Positions 1 through 7,307 of a stretch of DNA of 40,485 nt are shown piece after piece. The DNA comes from Phycisphaerales bacterium (GTDB taxonomy: Bacteria; Planctomycetota; Phycisphaerae; Phycisphaerales; UBA1924). The notes beneath the pieces were generated by a model. The model saw only the letters and a list, made by a program, of their open reading frames with translations, was not told where the DNA came from and searched no databases. The stretch lies in NCBI GenBank assembly GCA_022843045.1, contig JALHOJ010000038.1, forward strand, positions 1 to 40,485. The letters run 5' to 3'. Positions within the stretch are counted from its first letter, which is position 1, and every line of letters begins with the position of its first letter. Both the position numbers and the translations under genes were made by a program.

Positions 1-507
1 GCCGGGGTAGGTGGTGGATTCGAGTGACACCAGTGTTGGCGTGAGTTCTGAATCCACGCCGCGCTTCTTGCTGTTCCCCGCTCCCTGTTCCCCGCTCCCC
101 TTCTTCGCCCCCCGCAGCACCTCCGCGATCATCCGCGTGGAGTTCTCGACGTACGACAGGTCCGGCTCCTGATGCTTGCCCAGCGGCGTGGGCACGCAGA
201 TACAGATTGCGTCGCACGCGCCGAGGTCTTCGGGCGAAGCAGTGGGGGAGAACCGCCCGCTGTTCATGAGCTCGCGTGCGAGGCCTCGGCCGAGGTGCTT
301 GAGATAGGAGCGTCCGCCCCGCAGCTTCTCGATCTTGGTGGGATCGGTGTCAAACCCGACGACGCGATAGCCCGCGTCGATGAAGGCCCGAGTCAGGGGG
401 AGGCCGACGTAGCCGAGGCCGACGACGCCGATGGTGGCGCGACGACGCTTGAAACGCCCCAAAAGCGACGCGACGTCTGCGGAGACCTGCTTGGATGCTG
501 CCTTCAT
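1..507 (-). CDS. Nucleotide-sugar (UDP-sugar) dehydrogenase, N-terminal part, runs off the left edge
   Basis: The minus strand is open from an ATG at 507 to position 1 (169 codons, no stop), so this is the start of a longer gene. The NAD-binding Rossmann motif GLGYVG lies at residues 30-35, and VVGFDTDPTKIEKL and ICVPTPLG follow at about 49-109. This order fits the UDP-N-acetylglucosamine/mannosamine 6-dehydrogenase (WecC/WbpA-like) branch of the UDP-glucose/GDP-mannose dehydrogenase family, which makes uronic acid precursors for surface glycans in the cytoplasm. The catalytic Cys would lie outside the window. The stretch at about residues 136-147 (KGSGEQGAGNSK) is a translated heptamer repeat that relatives lack. 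It interrupts the segment leading to the usual LESTTYPG motif, which is intact. It diverges from citrate synthase across 508-637. The family is secure; the substrate is not. Confidence 0.85.
   Translation of the reverse strand, partial: MKAASKQVSADVASLLGRFKRRRATIGVVGLGYVGLPLTRAFIDAGYRVVGFDTDPTKIEKLRGGRSYLKHLGRGLARELMNSGRFSPTASPEDLGACDAICICVPTPLGKHQEPDLSYVENSTRMIAEVLRGAKKGSGEQGAGNSKKRGVDSELTPTLVSLESTTYPG
63..110. repeat. Heptamer repeat array inside the dehydrogenase gene
   Basis: Tandem units of seven bases (GGGGAAC / AGGGAGC on the minus strand) occur about four to five times. They are translated as an in-frame Gly/Glu/Gln/Ser/Asn-rich insert. Such arrays resemble the short tandemly repeated repetitive (STRR) heptamers known from cyanobacteria. 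Here the array lies within coding sequence. Confidence 0.6.
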
Positions 508-637
508 GCGGAACGAGGGTAGTGGGGCTGCAGTCCATGTCGACGATTCGCTCCGCTCAGCATCAGCATGGCGGGCAATAATTGAGTTCCCGCTCGTTCG
601 CATCGTGCGAATGCGCCATTTTTCAGAAAGGTCCACC

Positions 638-1849
638 ATGCCCGCTGCTCCCGCCGTTTCCAAAGAACAAGCCGAAGCCATCTTCTCCAAGGGCCTCGAA
701 GGCATCATCGCCGGGGAGACCGACATTTGCTCGATTGAGCAGGGCGGGTTGTGGTATCGCGGGTATGAGATTCATGACCTCGCGATGAACGCGACGTTTG
801 AGGATGTCGCGTTTGTGCTGCTGGAGGGGCACAAGCCCAGTGCGAGCGAATTGGCCCGGTTCAAGAGCGAGCTGGTTGCGGAGCGTCCGCTGCCTGCGCC
901 GGTGGTGAACTTCATCGAGAGCATGGGGGGGTACTTGCTCAGTGGCCGGGCGGTGCCGATGGACATTCTCCGTTCGTGCGTGAGCATTCTGGGCCATCTT
1001 GATCCCGACAGCCAGTCGGTGGACAAAGCCGCGAATCTGCGGAAGGCCAAGCGGCTGCTTGCGAAGGTGCCGACCATGATCGGGCACATGCAGAACGTGA
1101 TTGATGGCAAGGCCATCATCGAGCGCGAGCGGGGCGGCGATCCGTCGCTTGATCACGCCGCGAACTTGCTCTATCTGATGACGGGCAGCAAGCCCGCGAA
1201 GGAGTACGCCCGCGTCGTGGATGTGTCGCTGATTCTGTACGCCGAGCATGACTTCAACGCCAGCACGTTCACCAGCCGCGTGATCGCGGGCACGCTCAGC
1301 GACATGCACGGCGCAGTCTGCGGCGGGATCGCTGCTCTCAAAGGCCCGCTGCACGGCGGGGCCAACGAGATGGCGATGGAGATGCTCAAGGAAATCATGA
1401 AGGATGTGGGCGAGGCCGGCATCGGCACGAAGGCCGTCGACGACTGGATGCAGAAAGCCTTCGACACCAAGCGCAAGCTGATGGGCTTTGGGCATCGCGT
1501 GTACAAGAACGGCGACCACCGCGCCCCGATCCTGCACAAGCTTGGCCGCACGATCGCGGCGACCGACACGAAGAACCCGGGTGGGCATCAGGCCCTCAAG
1601 TGGTTCGAACTGGGCGAGCAGGTGCAGAAAATCATGCTCGAGAAGAAGAACATCCACCCCAACGTGGACTTCCCCTGCGGCATGACGTACTTCACGATGG
1701 GCATCCCCGTGCCGCAGTACACGCCGATTTTCGTCGCAAGCCGCGTAAGCGGGTGGGCGGCGCACGTCATCGAGCAGCATGCGAACAACCGGATCATCCG
1801 GCCGTTGAGCAAGTACATCGGGGCTGCGCCGCGGAAGTGGAATAGTTAA
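638..1849 (+). CDS. gltA: Citrate synthase
   Basis: Condenses oxaloacetate and acetyl-CoA to citrate, the entry step of the TCA cycle, in the cytoplasm. The 403-residue protein carries the full catalytic set: His239 in LHGGANE, His286 in GFGHRVYKN and Asp344 in VDFPCG. Length and motifs match the bacterial dimeric citrate/2-methylcitrate synthase group. The ATG at 638 is chosen because AGAAAGG lies just upstream and the residues after it (VSKEQAEAIFSKGLEGIIAGETDI) match the family N-terminus. The open frame extends upstream to 431 but is not family-like there. A stem-loop with a T-rich tail follows at 1888-1920. A 2-methylcitrate synthase role cannot be excluded by sequence alone, but other TCA genes in the window favour citrate synthase. 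Confidence 0.96.
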   Translation: MPAAPAVSKEQAEAIFSKGLEGIIAGETDICSIEQGGLWYRGYEIHDLAMNATFEDVAFVLLEGHKPSASELARFKSELVAERPLPAPVVNFIESMGGYLLSGRAVPMDILRSCVSILGHLDPDSQSVDKAANLRKAKRLLAKVPTMIGHMQNVIDGKAIIERERGGDPSLDHAANLLYLMTGSKPAKEYARVVDVSLILYAEHDFNASTFTSRVIAGTLSDMHGAVCGGIAALKGPLHGGANEMAMEMLKEIMKDVGEAGIGTKAVDDWMQKAFDTKRKLMGFGHRVYKNGDHRAPILHKLGRTIAATDTKNPGGHQALKWFELGEQVQKIMLEKKNIHPNVDFPCGMTYFTMGIPVPQYTPIFVASRVSGWAAHVIEQHANNRIIRPLSKYIGAAPRKWNS

Positions 1850-1887
1850 GCGGTGGTCGCCCGCCCCTCCGGAGCGGGACGTTGAGG

Positions 1888-1920
1888 TGCCCCACGTCTG
1901 AGACGCGGGGCATTTTGTTT
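1888..1920 (+). terminator. Rho-independent terminator after gltA
   Basis: TGCCCCACGTCT is followed by AGACGCGGGGCA, giving a 12-bp stem with one mismatch, then ATTTTGTTT. It sits 38 bases after the gltA stop. It may also serve the convergent gene ending at 1925, although the T tract favours the plus strand. Confidence 0.7.
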
Positions 1921-1924
1921 GCAC

Positions 1925-2875
1925 CTACAACCACCCGAGCTTCTTGAGATCCTCCACCGGCTCCTCAAACGAGCAACTCCCAAACGACAGTGCAAACGCC
2001 TCGCGAGCCTGCGCCACCTTCGCCGTTTCGACGAGGAAGCCCTTCCATCCCAGCACCTGTTCGCTCACCTTAAACGCTGCGGGGTCTTCTTCGAGCAGCA
2101 CGGCCTGCGTGGTGCGGTCGTCGATCCGTTGCTCTCGCACCAGCGCGGCGGCGATGAAGAGGTTGAGGAAGCCGTGCATGGTGCAACTGGGGCTTTCCTT
2201 TTCGTACGTCAGGCGATGGCTCCCGCGCACGGGGTGGTGCAGGCCCGCCGTGGCCTTGAATGCGACGTCGCCCAGCGCACACGCGTGCAAGAACGCGCTG
2301 ACCTCGCTCGCTTGCGGAAACGCGCCGCCGACGATGCCGCCGGTTCTGATCTTGGCCCCGGCGGGGCTTCCGGACAACGCGGCGACAAAACCTCGGCAGT
2401 AGGTCGTGACGGGGAACTCAAAGAACGGGAAGAGGCCCTCTTCGATCTGATCGAGAATCGGATCGATGTGGTTGGGGCTGGTCACCTTGATCTCGAGCAT
2501 GTCGATCTCGCACCAGCCATTGCGCTCGTCGCTGTGGCGGGTGTTGAAGGCGTGGATTTGGTCGAGGGATTCCTGGATGTCGTTCCCCGGTCGCGGCTCG
2601 ACGAGCACCGACAGCCGCCAGGGTTCCCCCGCGTCCGCCATTTCGCGATAGCCGCTGGTGGCGAACGTGCCCGGCATGTACGCCGACGCCGCGGCTTCGA
2701 ACTCGGCGATGCGGGCGAGGGGGCAGATGAATCGCCCGAGCATCCATTCCTGTTCGCCGATTCGGCAGCGGTTGTAGGTTTCCACCGCATCCTGCATCGA
2801 GAGCTTCGCGGGCGGGAAGAGGCCGGCGTAATCGATGAGGTCCGTCAGCAGCGATCGCAGCGATGAAGGGGGCAT
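1925..2875 (-). CDS. Conserved protein of unknown function (LIDYAGLFPPA family)
   Basis: A 316-residue protein starting at the ATG at 2875. It opens SLRSLLTDLIDYAGLFPPAKLSM, a pattern I have seen in uncharacterised planctomycete, acidobacterial and cyanobacterial proteins. No signal peptide or membrane segment is visible. The middle holds short conserved-looking blocks (DMLEIKV, GLFPFFEFPV, ATAGLHHPVR, TMHGFLNLF). The Glu, Lys and His in these blocks could suggest a TIM-barrel enzyme such as the xylose-isomerase-like group, but I see no decisive motif. The frame runs open upstream to 3376 across the inverted-repeat element and into serS. That extension is antisense shadow. It is convergent with gltA and divergent from serS. 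Function unknown. Confidence 0.8.
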   Translation of the reverse strand: MPPSSLRSLLTDLIDYAGLFPPAKLSMQDAVETYNRCRIGEQEWMLGRFICPLARIAEFEAAASAYMPGTFATSGYREMADAGEPWRLSVLVEPRPGNDIQESLDQIHAFNTRHSDERNGWCEIDMLEIKVTSPNHIDPILDQIEEGLFPFFEFPVTTYCRGFVAALSGSPAGAKIRTGGIVGGAFPQASEVSAFLHACALGDVAFKATAGLHHPVRGSHRLTYEKESPSCTMHGFLNLFIAAALVREQRIDDRTTQAVLLEEDPAAFKVSEQVLGWKGFLVETAKVAQAREAFALSFGSCSFEEPVEDLKKLGWL

Positions 2876-2881
2876 TTTCGA

Positions 2882-3023
2882 GGGTAGGTTGGCGGTCCCC
2901 GCCAACTTCTGGGTCCTCCTTGGTGATTCTCGCCATGGGTCATTTTCTGAGGTCCGAAACCCGAGCAACTTCGCCGACGAGAATCGTCGGCGGGACGGGT
3001 CGGCGGGGACCGCCAACCTACCC
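2882..3023. repeat. 142-bp element with perfect 22-bp terminal inverted repeats (MITE-like)
   Basis: Positions 2882-2903 (beginning GGGTAGGTTGGCGGTCCCC) are exactly the reverse complement of 3002-3023. A second perfect hairpin lies inside at 2972-2992 (CGCCGACGA, loop GAA). The element fills the divergent intergenic region between the unknown gene and serS. No target-site duplication is clear. It has no coding capacity and resembles a non-autonomous inverted-repeat element. Confidence 0.75.
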
Positions 3024-3044
3024 GCGAACCTACTCTCGCCCGCC

Positions 3045-4445
3045 ATGATCGACCTCAAAGCACTCCGCGAGAATCCCACCAAGTTTGCCCTCGGCGCCAA
3101 GGCCAAGGGCGTCAGCGTGGACATCGAAAAACTGCTCGCTCTGGACGCTGAGAAGCGTGCCGTGACGACGGAGCGTGAGAAGCTCCGCGCCGAGCAGAAT
3201 CGCCTCTCCAAGGAAGCCGGCCCGCAGATCGGGAAGCTCCAGGGGCAGCTCAAGGGCATCTCGGGCGACGCCCGCGTGGCTCTCGAAAAGCAGATCGACG
3301 AACTCAAGAACGCACCCGCGAAGATGAAGGCCGCGATCCAGGGTTTCGAGGCCAAGGAACAGGAACTCGAACCCAAGATCCGCGAGATACTGCTGCAGGT
3401 GCCTCTGCCGCCCGATGGCGACGTGCCGGTTGGCTCGTCGAGTGATCAGAATGTCGAAATCAAGCGCTGGCACCCGCCCAAGAGCGGGCTACTGCCCAAC
3501 GGCTTTGACACAGCCAAGTCCTTCAAGGACAACAAGGGCTTTGAGCCCAAGAGCCACATCGATCTGGTGCGCGACCTCAAGCTCTGCGACTTTGAACGAG
3601 GCGTCAAGCTCGCCGGGAGCCGCAGCTACGTGCTGACCGGCATGGGCATGCGCCTGCACATGGCCGTGCAGCGGTACGCGATTGACTTCATGATCCAGAA
3701 GCACGGCTTCGCACCGATGAGCGTGCCCACGCTCGTCCGCGAAGAAACCATGATCGGCACCGGCTTCTTCCCCGCGGGGCGCGAGCAGGCGTATCACATC
3801 GAAGAGTCCAAGCGAGGCGGCGGCTACGACCAGTTCCTGACTGGCACGGGCGAAGTCGGCCTCATGGGCATCCACATGGATGAGATCCTCGACGAGGCCC
3901 AGTTGCCGCTCAAGTACGTCACCGTTTCGCCGTGCTATCGCCGCGAAGCCGGCGCGGCGGGCAAGGACACCGCGGGCCTGTACCGCATTCACCAGTTCGA
4001 CAAGGTCGAGCAGGTTGTGATCTGCAAGGCCGATGAGGCCGAAAGCCGGGCTTGGCACAAGAAGATGATCGGCTTTGTCGAAGAACTCTTGCAGAGCATG
4101 GAGATTCCGTATCGCCTGCTGCAATGCTGCACGGGCGACCTTGGCGTCAAGAACGCCGACATGATCGACATCGAAAGCTGGATGCCGGGCCGTAATGGTT
4201 TCGGCGAGACGCACTCAGCCAGCCGTCTGTACGACTTCCAATGCCGGCGGCTCAACATGCGATATCGCGCGGGCGGCGAGGCGGGCAAGGGCGAGACGGT
4301 CTTCTGCCACAGCCTCAACAACACGGTGCTGGCATCGCCGCGATTCTTGATTCCACTGCTGGAGATCCACCAGCAGGCGGACGGGAGCGTGCGTGTGCCC
4401 GCGGTGTTGGTGCCGTACATGGGTGGGGTGGATCGGATTGGTTGA
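3045..4445 (+). CDS. serS: Serine--tRNA ligase
   Basis: Charges tRNA-Ser (and tRNA-Sec where present) with serine in the cytoplasm. The 466-residue protein begins MIDLKALRENP, the usual SerRS start. A long charged coiled-coil arm (residues about 25-105) follows, which grips the tRNA variable arm. The class II motif 2 lies at about residues 292-320 (VSPCYRREAG...YRIHQFDKVE), and motif 3 lies near 430-460 (NNTVLASPRFLIPLLE). Length is somewhat over the typical 420-430 residues. The excess includes the linker around residues 125-190. The ATG at 3045 follows directly on the inverted-repeat element with no strong ribosome-binding site. The frame upstream to 2835 is repeat-derived and not used. Confidence 0.97.
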   Translation: MIDLKALRENPTKFALGAKAKGVSVDIEKLLALDAEKRAVTTEREKLRAEQNRLSKEAGPQIGKLQGQLKGISGDARVALEKQIDELKNAPAKMKAAIQGFEAKEQELEPKIREILLQVPLPPDGDVPVGSSSDQNVEIKRWHPPKSGLLPNGFDTAKSFKDNKGFEPKSHIDLVRDLKLCDFERGVKLAGSRSYVLTGMGMRLHMAVQRYAIDFMIQKHGFAPMSVPTLVREETMIGTGFFPAGREQAYHIEESKRGGGYDQFLTGTGEVGLMGIHMDEILDEAQLPLKYVTVSPCYRREAGAAGKDTAGLYRIHQFDKVEQVVICKADEAESRAWHKKMIGFVEELLQSMEIPYRLLQCCTGDLGVKNADMIDIESWMPGRNGFGETHSASRLYDFQCRRLNMRYRAGGEAGKGETVFCHSLNNTVLASPRFLIPLLEIHQQADGSVRVPAVLVPYMGGVDRIG

Positions 4446-4459
4446 CAAGGGAAGGAACC

Positions 4460-5023
4460 ATGAGCCTTGATGAGCTTTGTGACCAGTTGGTGCGGCTGGG
4501 GCAGCAAAAGACTAACTTTGGCGTTGGCGACATCGAAACGAATACCGCATGGTTGAAGGCCGAGAAACGCCTCGGTCGACAGCTTCCAAGTGCGTGGTTG
4601 ACATTCATGAAGAAGTATGGATGCGGCGGAGTGTTGTTGAAGAACGACTACTCTCGTCCGGGTGTGAGCGTAAGTTCCATCCTTGCGGAGCACGCGACGG
4701 ATCACTCCGAGGACTCGGTGACTGAAAGTTCGCTTATGGTGGTGTTCTACGACTCCAACTGTATTGAAACGCTCTATCAGCTTGAAGAAGACCGGGTGGC
4801 CCCGTCAAGTGGTCTTCCTGAACCTCATCAAGATTGGGTTCTGGTGGGCGGAAATGATGAGGGCGATCATCTTGCTCTTTTTGTGCCCCGAAACGCCACC
4901 GCCCGGCTTGCTGACGCTTCCGTTGGGTGGCACAACCACGAGGCTTCAAGGTTCATTCATCTATGGCCGTCGGTCTTTTCGTTTCTTGAAACTCTGCTCA
5001 GGATGCACGCCGTTGCGAAGTAG
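4460..5023 (+). CDS. SUKH/SMI1-KNR4-like protein (immunity-type fold)
   Basis: A 187-residue protein with a good ribosome-binding site (AGGGAAGG before the ATG at 4460), 14 bases after serS. The segment AWLKAEKRLGRQLPSAWLTFMKKYGCGGV (residues about 33-61) has the spacing of the SUKH superfamily: a helix with Glu, LG..LP, then a hydrophobic run and Gly-Gly. Later blocks include WVLVGGNDEGDHLALFV, which resembles the 'G..gdgd.y.ld' strand of these domains. SUKH proteins often act as immunity proteins for contact-dependent toxins. No toxin gene is visible beside it, so it may be an orphan immunity gene. G+C is lower than in serS, which suggests a different origin. The fold call is moderate; the role is inference. 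Confidence 0.6.
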   Translation: MSLDELCDQLVRLGQQKTNFGVGDIETNTAWLKAEKRLGRQLPSAWLTFMKKYGCGGVLLKNDYSRPGVSVSSILAEHATDHSEDSVTESSLMVVFYDSNCIETLYQLEEDRVAPSSGLPEPHQDWVLVGGNDEGDHLALFVPRNATARLADASVGWHNHEASRFIHLWPSVFSFLETLLRMHAVAK

Positions 5024-5291
5024 GCACCGGTTGGTGAGCTTGGCTATCGGGAAGTAGTCAATCGCAGGTTCGCGGAAGCGAGATCTCGCGCCAAGGAGCT
5101 GGGCGTCGACCCGCACTTGACAACCCAAATGGCTACTGATGTGCCCGCGTTGTGGATCGCCGTTTGAAACGAGCGATCCTGAAACGTGGAACGGCAAGTA
5201 CCACGTTCGCTGTAGCGGTGCGATTGACATCCAGGCGAAGTAGATCTGCCGCGCTGTTGTCATGTTCGAGCTGGTGCCAGGAAAACCAATC
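5024..5291 (+). pseudogene. Possible decayed small gene with a CxxC motif, following the SUKH gene
   Basis: After the SUKH stop the same frame stays open to 5167 and reads protein-like (GYREVVNRRFAEARSRAKEL). At 5139-5243 another frame reads MCPRCGSPFETSDPETW..., with CPRCG and a later RC, like a small zinc ribbon. After its TAG the same frame continues open to about 5291. Two frames and stops suggest one plus-strand gene broken by a frameshift and nonsense codon. Alternatively the 34-residue CxxC reading frame is a real tiny gene. The evidence is only the look of the translations. Confidence 0.25.
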
Positions 5292-5564
5292 GATCGCCCG
5301 ATGATGAGCGGCATCACGCGCCCTTCCTGATCGCATCTCGTAAGCAACCTCATCAGGGCAACATCTTCACGCTCCCCGCCACCCGCGCACTCTCGCATGC
5401 TTGCAAACGCATGCATCGATTTCGCCACGTCTTCGCACGCCCGCCCCTTGCACGTTGCGCCGACTTCTGGTATCTTCACGCGCTCATGGCCCGCATCGTG
5501 CAGGCCGCGCGTTTCTCAGTCCGCGCCCGGACAGATTGATCCGGGCTCGCTCGCGAGGTGTCAC
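5292..5564. other. Intergenic region before the Kazal-like gene
   Basis: No convincing gene is present. The region holds the candidate promoter at 5448-5476 and the leader of the secreted protein gene. A minus-strand reading frame (4961-5479) crosses it, but it overlaps the SUKH gene, shows no family-like sequence and has no ribosome-binding site. Confidence 0.5.
5448..5476 (+). promoter_or_regulatory. Candidate sigma70-type promoter for the Kazal-like gene
   Basis: TTGCAC (5448-5453) and TATCTT (5471-5476) are separated by exactly 17 bases, about 90 bases before the GTG start. Both hexamers are imperfect, so this is suggestive only. Confidence 0.3.
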
Positions 5565-5795
5565 GTGAAGAAGAAGCTCATCGCTCGTGTTGGTTCCCTG
5601 CTGGTCCTTGTCGCCGCCGCTTCCGCCATCTCCGTCGGTTCCTCCGCCGAAGCCCGCCGGTTCTGCGGCAACTTCTACTGCCTTGACGTGTGGGACCCGG
5701 TCCTGTGTCCCGATGGCAACGTCTACGGCAACTCCTGCTACGCCGCCCGCGCGTGCCAGACCGGCTGCGTGCGCATCGGCAATCCCACGGAGTGA
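5565..5795 (+). CDS. Small secreted Kazal-like protein
   Basis: A 76-residue protein starting at GTG 5565, chosen because GCGAGGTG sits 5-10 bases upstream. The N-terminus KKKLIARVGSLLVLVAAASAISVGSSAEA is a classic signal peptide (basic, hydrophobic, A-x-A-like cleavage near residue 29). The mature part has exactly six Cys in a Kazal-like arrangement: FCGNFYC, then DPVLCPDGNVYGNSC, AACQTGC-like ending. Kazal domains are typically secreted serine-protease inhibitors with a C-x-DG-x-Y-x-N-x-C core. The core here is PVLCPDGNVYGNSC. The usual 'VCG' is replaced by LCP, and the domain is compact at about 40 residues, so inhibitory activity is inferred and not shown. It stands alone, with a candidate promoter upstream. 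Confidence 0.75.
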   Translation: MKKKLIARVGSLLVLVAAASAISVGSSAEARRFCGNFYCLDVWDPVLCPDGNVYGNSCYAARACQTGCVRIGNPTE

Positions 5796-5959
5796 GGTCG
5801 CCCTGAGACAAACTGTCGACTTGAAACCAGCCGCCATGGCTTCTTGCAACGCGGTCTCTCCCCTTCCCGGCCCTTGCGAGCCGCCCGACTCTGATCGGTC
5901 ATGGGTGCTCGCGAGGGCCGTCTTCGTGCGCTGCGGCTCGTGGCCCAGGGCCGCAGCGT

Positions 5960-6580
5960 TTAATCTGTGCCGCGGACCATCGCATCGAGCATCGCATTGA
6001 GCTCGCTTCGCTGCCCAGCGTCCATCTCGCCCTTGAACATCGCCCGCACCACGCCCTTCGCGTCCAAGACGACGATGCTGGGCACCACATCGATTCGGCG
6101 CAACCACGTTTGCTCGCCATTCGCGACCCACACCAGCGCAAGCCCGGCCGCGCTCGCCTTGAGATCGCTTCCACTCTTCGCGTCCACCTGCACCGCCGTC
6201 ACCACCACGCCCGTCCCCGCCTGACGCGACGCAAGCGATCCATATATCGGCATCAGCTCATGGCACGTGGGGCATGCCCCGCTCACGGCGATCAACACCG
6301 TCGCAACCCGCCCCTCGCGCAGCGCGAGCACATTCACGCCGCCGACCAGCACCTCCGCGCCGCTGGCATCAAGCCCCACGAGGCTTGGCACCGATTCCCC
6401 AATCGCAATCGCGCCCGCCGCAGGCCGATTGATCGCTTCGCGCAGTTTCTGGTTGAGTTGCTCGATCTGTCGCGACAGTCGCACCACCTGCACACTTAGC
6501 ACGAGGCACGCGGCAATCAGCAGCCCGACGAAGACTCGCCCGAACCAGTCGCCGCGAGGAGGTGTCGTGTCTGCGCTCAT
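5960..6580 (-). CDS. Membrane-anchored thioredoxin-like protein (TlpA/ResA type)
   Basis: A 206-residue protein. A single N-terminal membrane segment at residues about 14-34 (FVGLLIAACLVLSVQVV) is followed by a short coiled-coil-like stretch and a thioredoxin-fold domain. The redox motif is CPTC at residues 103-106, in the usual position after a beta strand (ATVLIAVSGACPTC). A cis-Pro region follows at VVPSIVVLDAKGVV. Such proteins act on the outer face of the cytoplasmic membrane in disulfide reduction, for example in cytochrome c maturation. Its specific partner cannot be told here. Neighbours are shikimate kinase 66 bases upstream on the same strand and the convergent Kazal-like gene downstream, itself a six-Cys protein. 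The dithiol family is well supported; the redox direction is not. Confidence 0.82.
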   Translation of the reverse strand: MSADTTPPRGDWFGRVFVGLLIAACLVLSVQVVRLSRQIEQLNQKLREAINRPAAGAIAIGESVPSLVGLDASGAEVLVGGVNVLALREGRVATVLIAVSGACPTCHELMPIYGSLASRQAGTGVVVTAVQVDAKSGSDLKASAAGLALVWVANGEQTWLRRIDVVPSIVVLDAKGVVRAMFKGEMDAGQRSELNAMLDAMVRGTD

Positions 6581-6646
6581 GCGACGCTCCTTGAAACCTG
6601 CCCCCGCCCCGACGCTGTCACTTCACCGCCGCCCCGCCGAACTCGA

Positions 6647-7243
6647 TCATGCCAGATTCGTCAACCGCCCCTGTCGCACGAGTTCGCTCTGAATCTCGAG
6701 CATCGTCTCCTGAACCGGCAGGTCATCCACCTGCACAATCACATCCGCGAGCGTCATGTACAGCGGATCTCGCTGCATGAACACGCGAGGCACCTCCGCG
6801 ACCGGGTCTTCGCCCGTGAGCGAGGGCCGATCCACGATCGCATCGCCCGACGCCGCCCGCAGCCGGGCTTGCAATGTCTCGGGCCGGGCCCGCAAGTACA
6901 ACGCGATCGCGCGATGGTTCGTGCGTGCTTCCTGCATCATCGCGGCGGCTCCCGGGGCGGTGGGGGTCCCGCCGCCCAGCGCGAGCACATGCGAGACTCG
7001 GGCTGGCGCGGCCTTCGCGTCGCCCGCGGCGTGCTGATGCAGCACTTCGGCCAGACACCGCGTCTCGGCTTCGCGAAACGCGTGGACGCCATGCTTCTCC
7101 CACGCCTCCCGCACGCGAGCGCAGCCAAGCTGCGCCGCTACCAGCGCGTCCAGATCGCTCCATCCGCAGCCGACTTTCGCCGCCATGAGCGGCGCAATCG
7201 TCGTCTTCCCACACCCGCGCAATCCGATGAGCATGAAGAGCAT
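6647..7243 (-). CDS. aroK: Shikimate kinase
   Basis: Phosphorylates shikimate at the 3-hydroxyl with ATP, a step of chorismate and aromatic amino acid synthesis. The 198-residue product starts at the ATG at 7243 (MLFMLIGLRGCGKTT); a second ATG at 7234 is also possible. Walker A is GLRGCGKTT at residues 7-15. The shikimate-binding SDLDALV, FREAETRCL and LALGGGTPT motifs follow in family order. A lid-like DRPSLTG segment is present. The open frame extends upstream to 7366 into a heptamer array and is not used. It lies 64 bases after ffh on the same strand and may be co-transcribed. It is slightly longer than the usual 170-180 residues. Confidence 0.92.
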   Translation of the reverse strand: MLFMLIGLRGCGKTTIAPLMAAKVGCGWSDLDALVAAQLGCARVREAWEKHGVHAFREAETRCLAEVLHQHAAGDAKAAPARVSHVLALGGGTPTAPGAAAMMQEARTNHRAIALYLRARPETLQARLRAASGDAIVDRPSLTGEDPVAEVPRVFMQRDPLYMTLADVIVQVDDLPVQETMLEIQSELVRQGRLTNLA

Positions 7244-7265
7244 GGAGAAGCGTACGACCGCAAGC

Positions 7266-7307
7266 CCCAATGCCCAGTGCCCATTCCACAATGCCCAGGC
7301 CCGATTC
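7266..7307. repeat. Heptamer repeat array between ffh and aroK
   Basis: Six imperfect units of seven bases (CCCAATG, CCCAGTG and variants) run in register from 7266 and end exactly at the base before the ffh stop codon at 7308. The array fills most of the gap to the aroK start. Confidence 0.65.

Noticed and set aside
623..1924. Long minus-strand open frame (433 codons) opposite citrate synthase
   Set aside because: Antisense shadow: the plus strand encodes all citrate synthase motifs. High G+C keeps the other strand open.
4961..5479. 172-codon minus-strand frame between the SUKH and Kazal-like genes
   Set aside because: Overlaps the SUKH gene end, has no ribosome-binding site or recognisable sequence, and the plus strand reads better.
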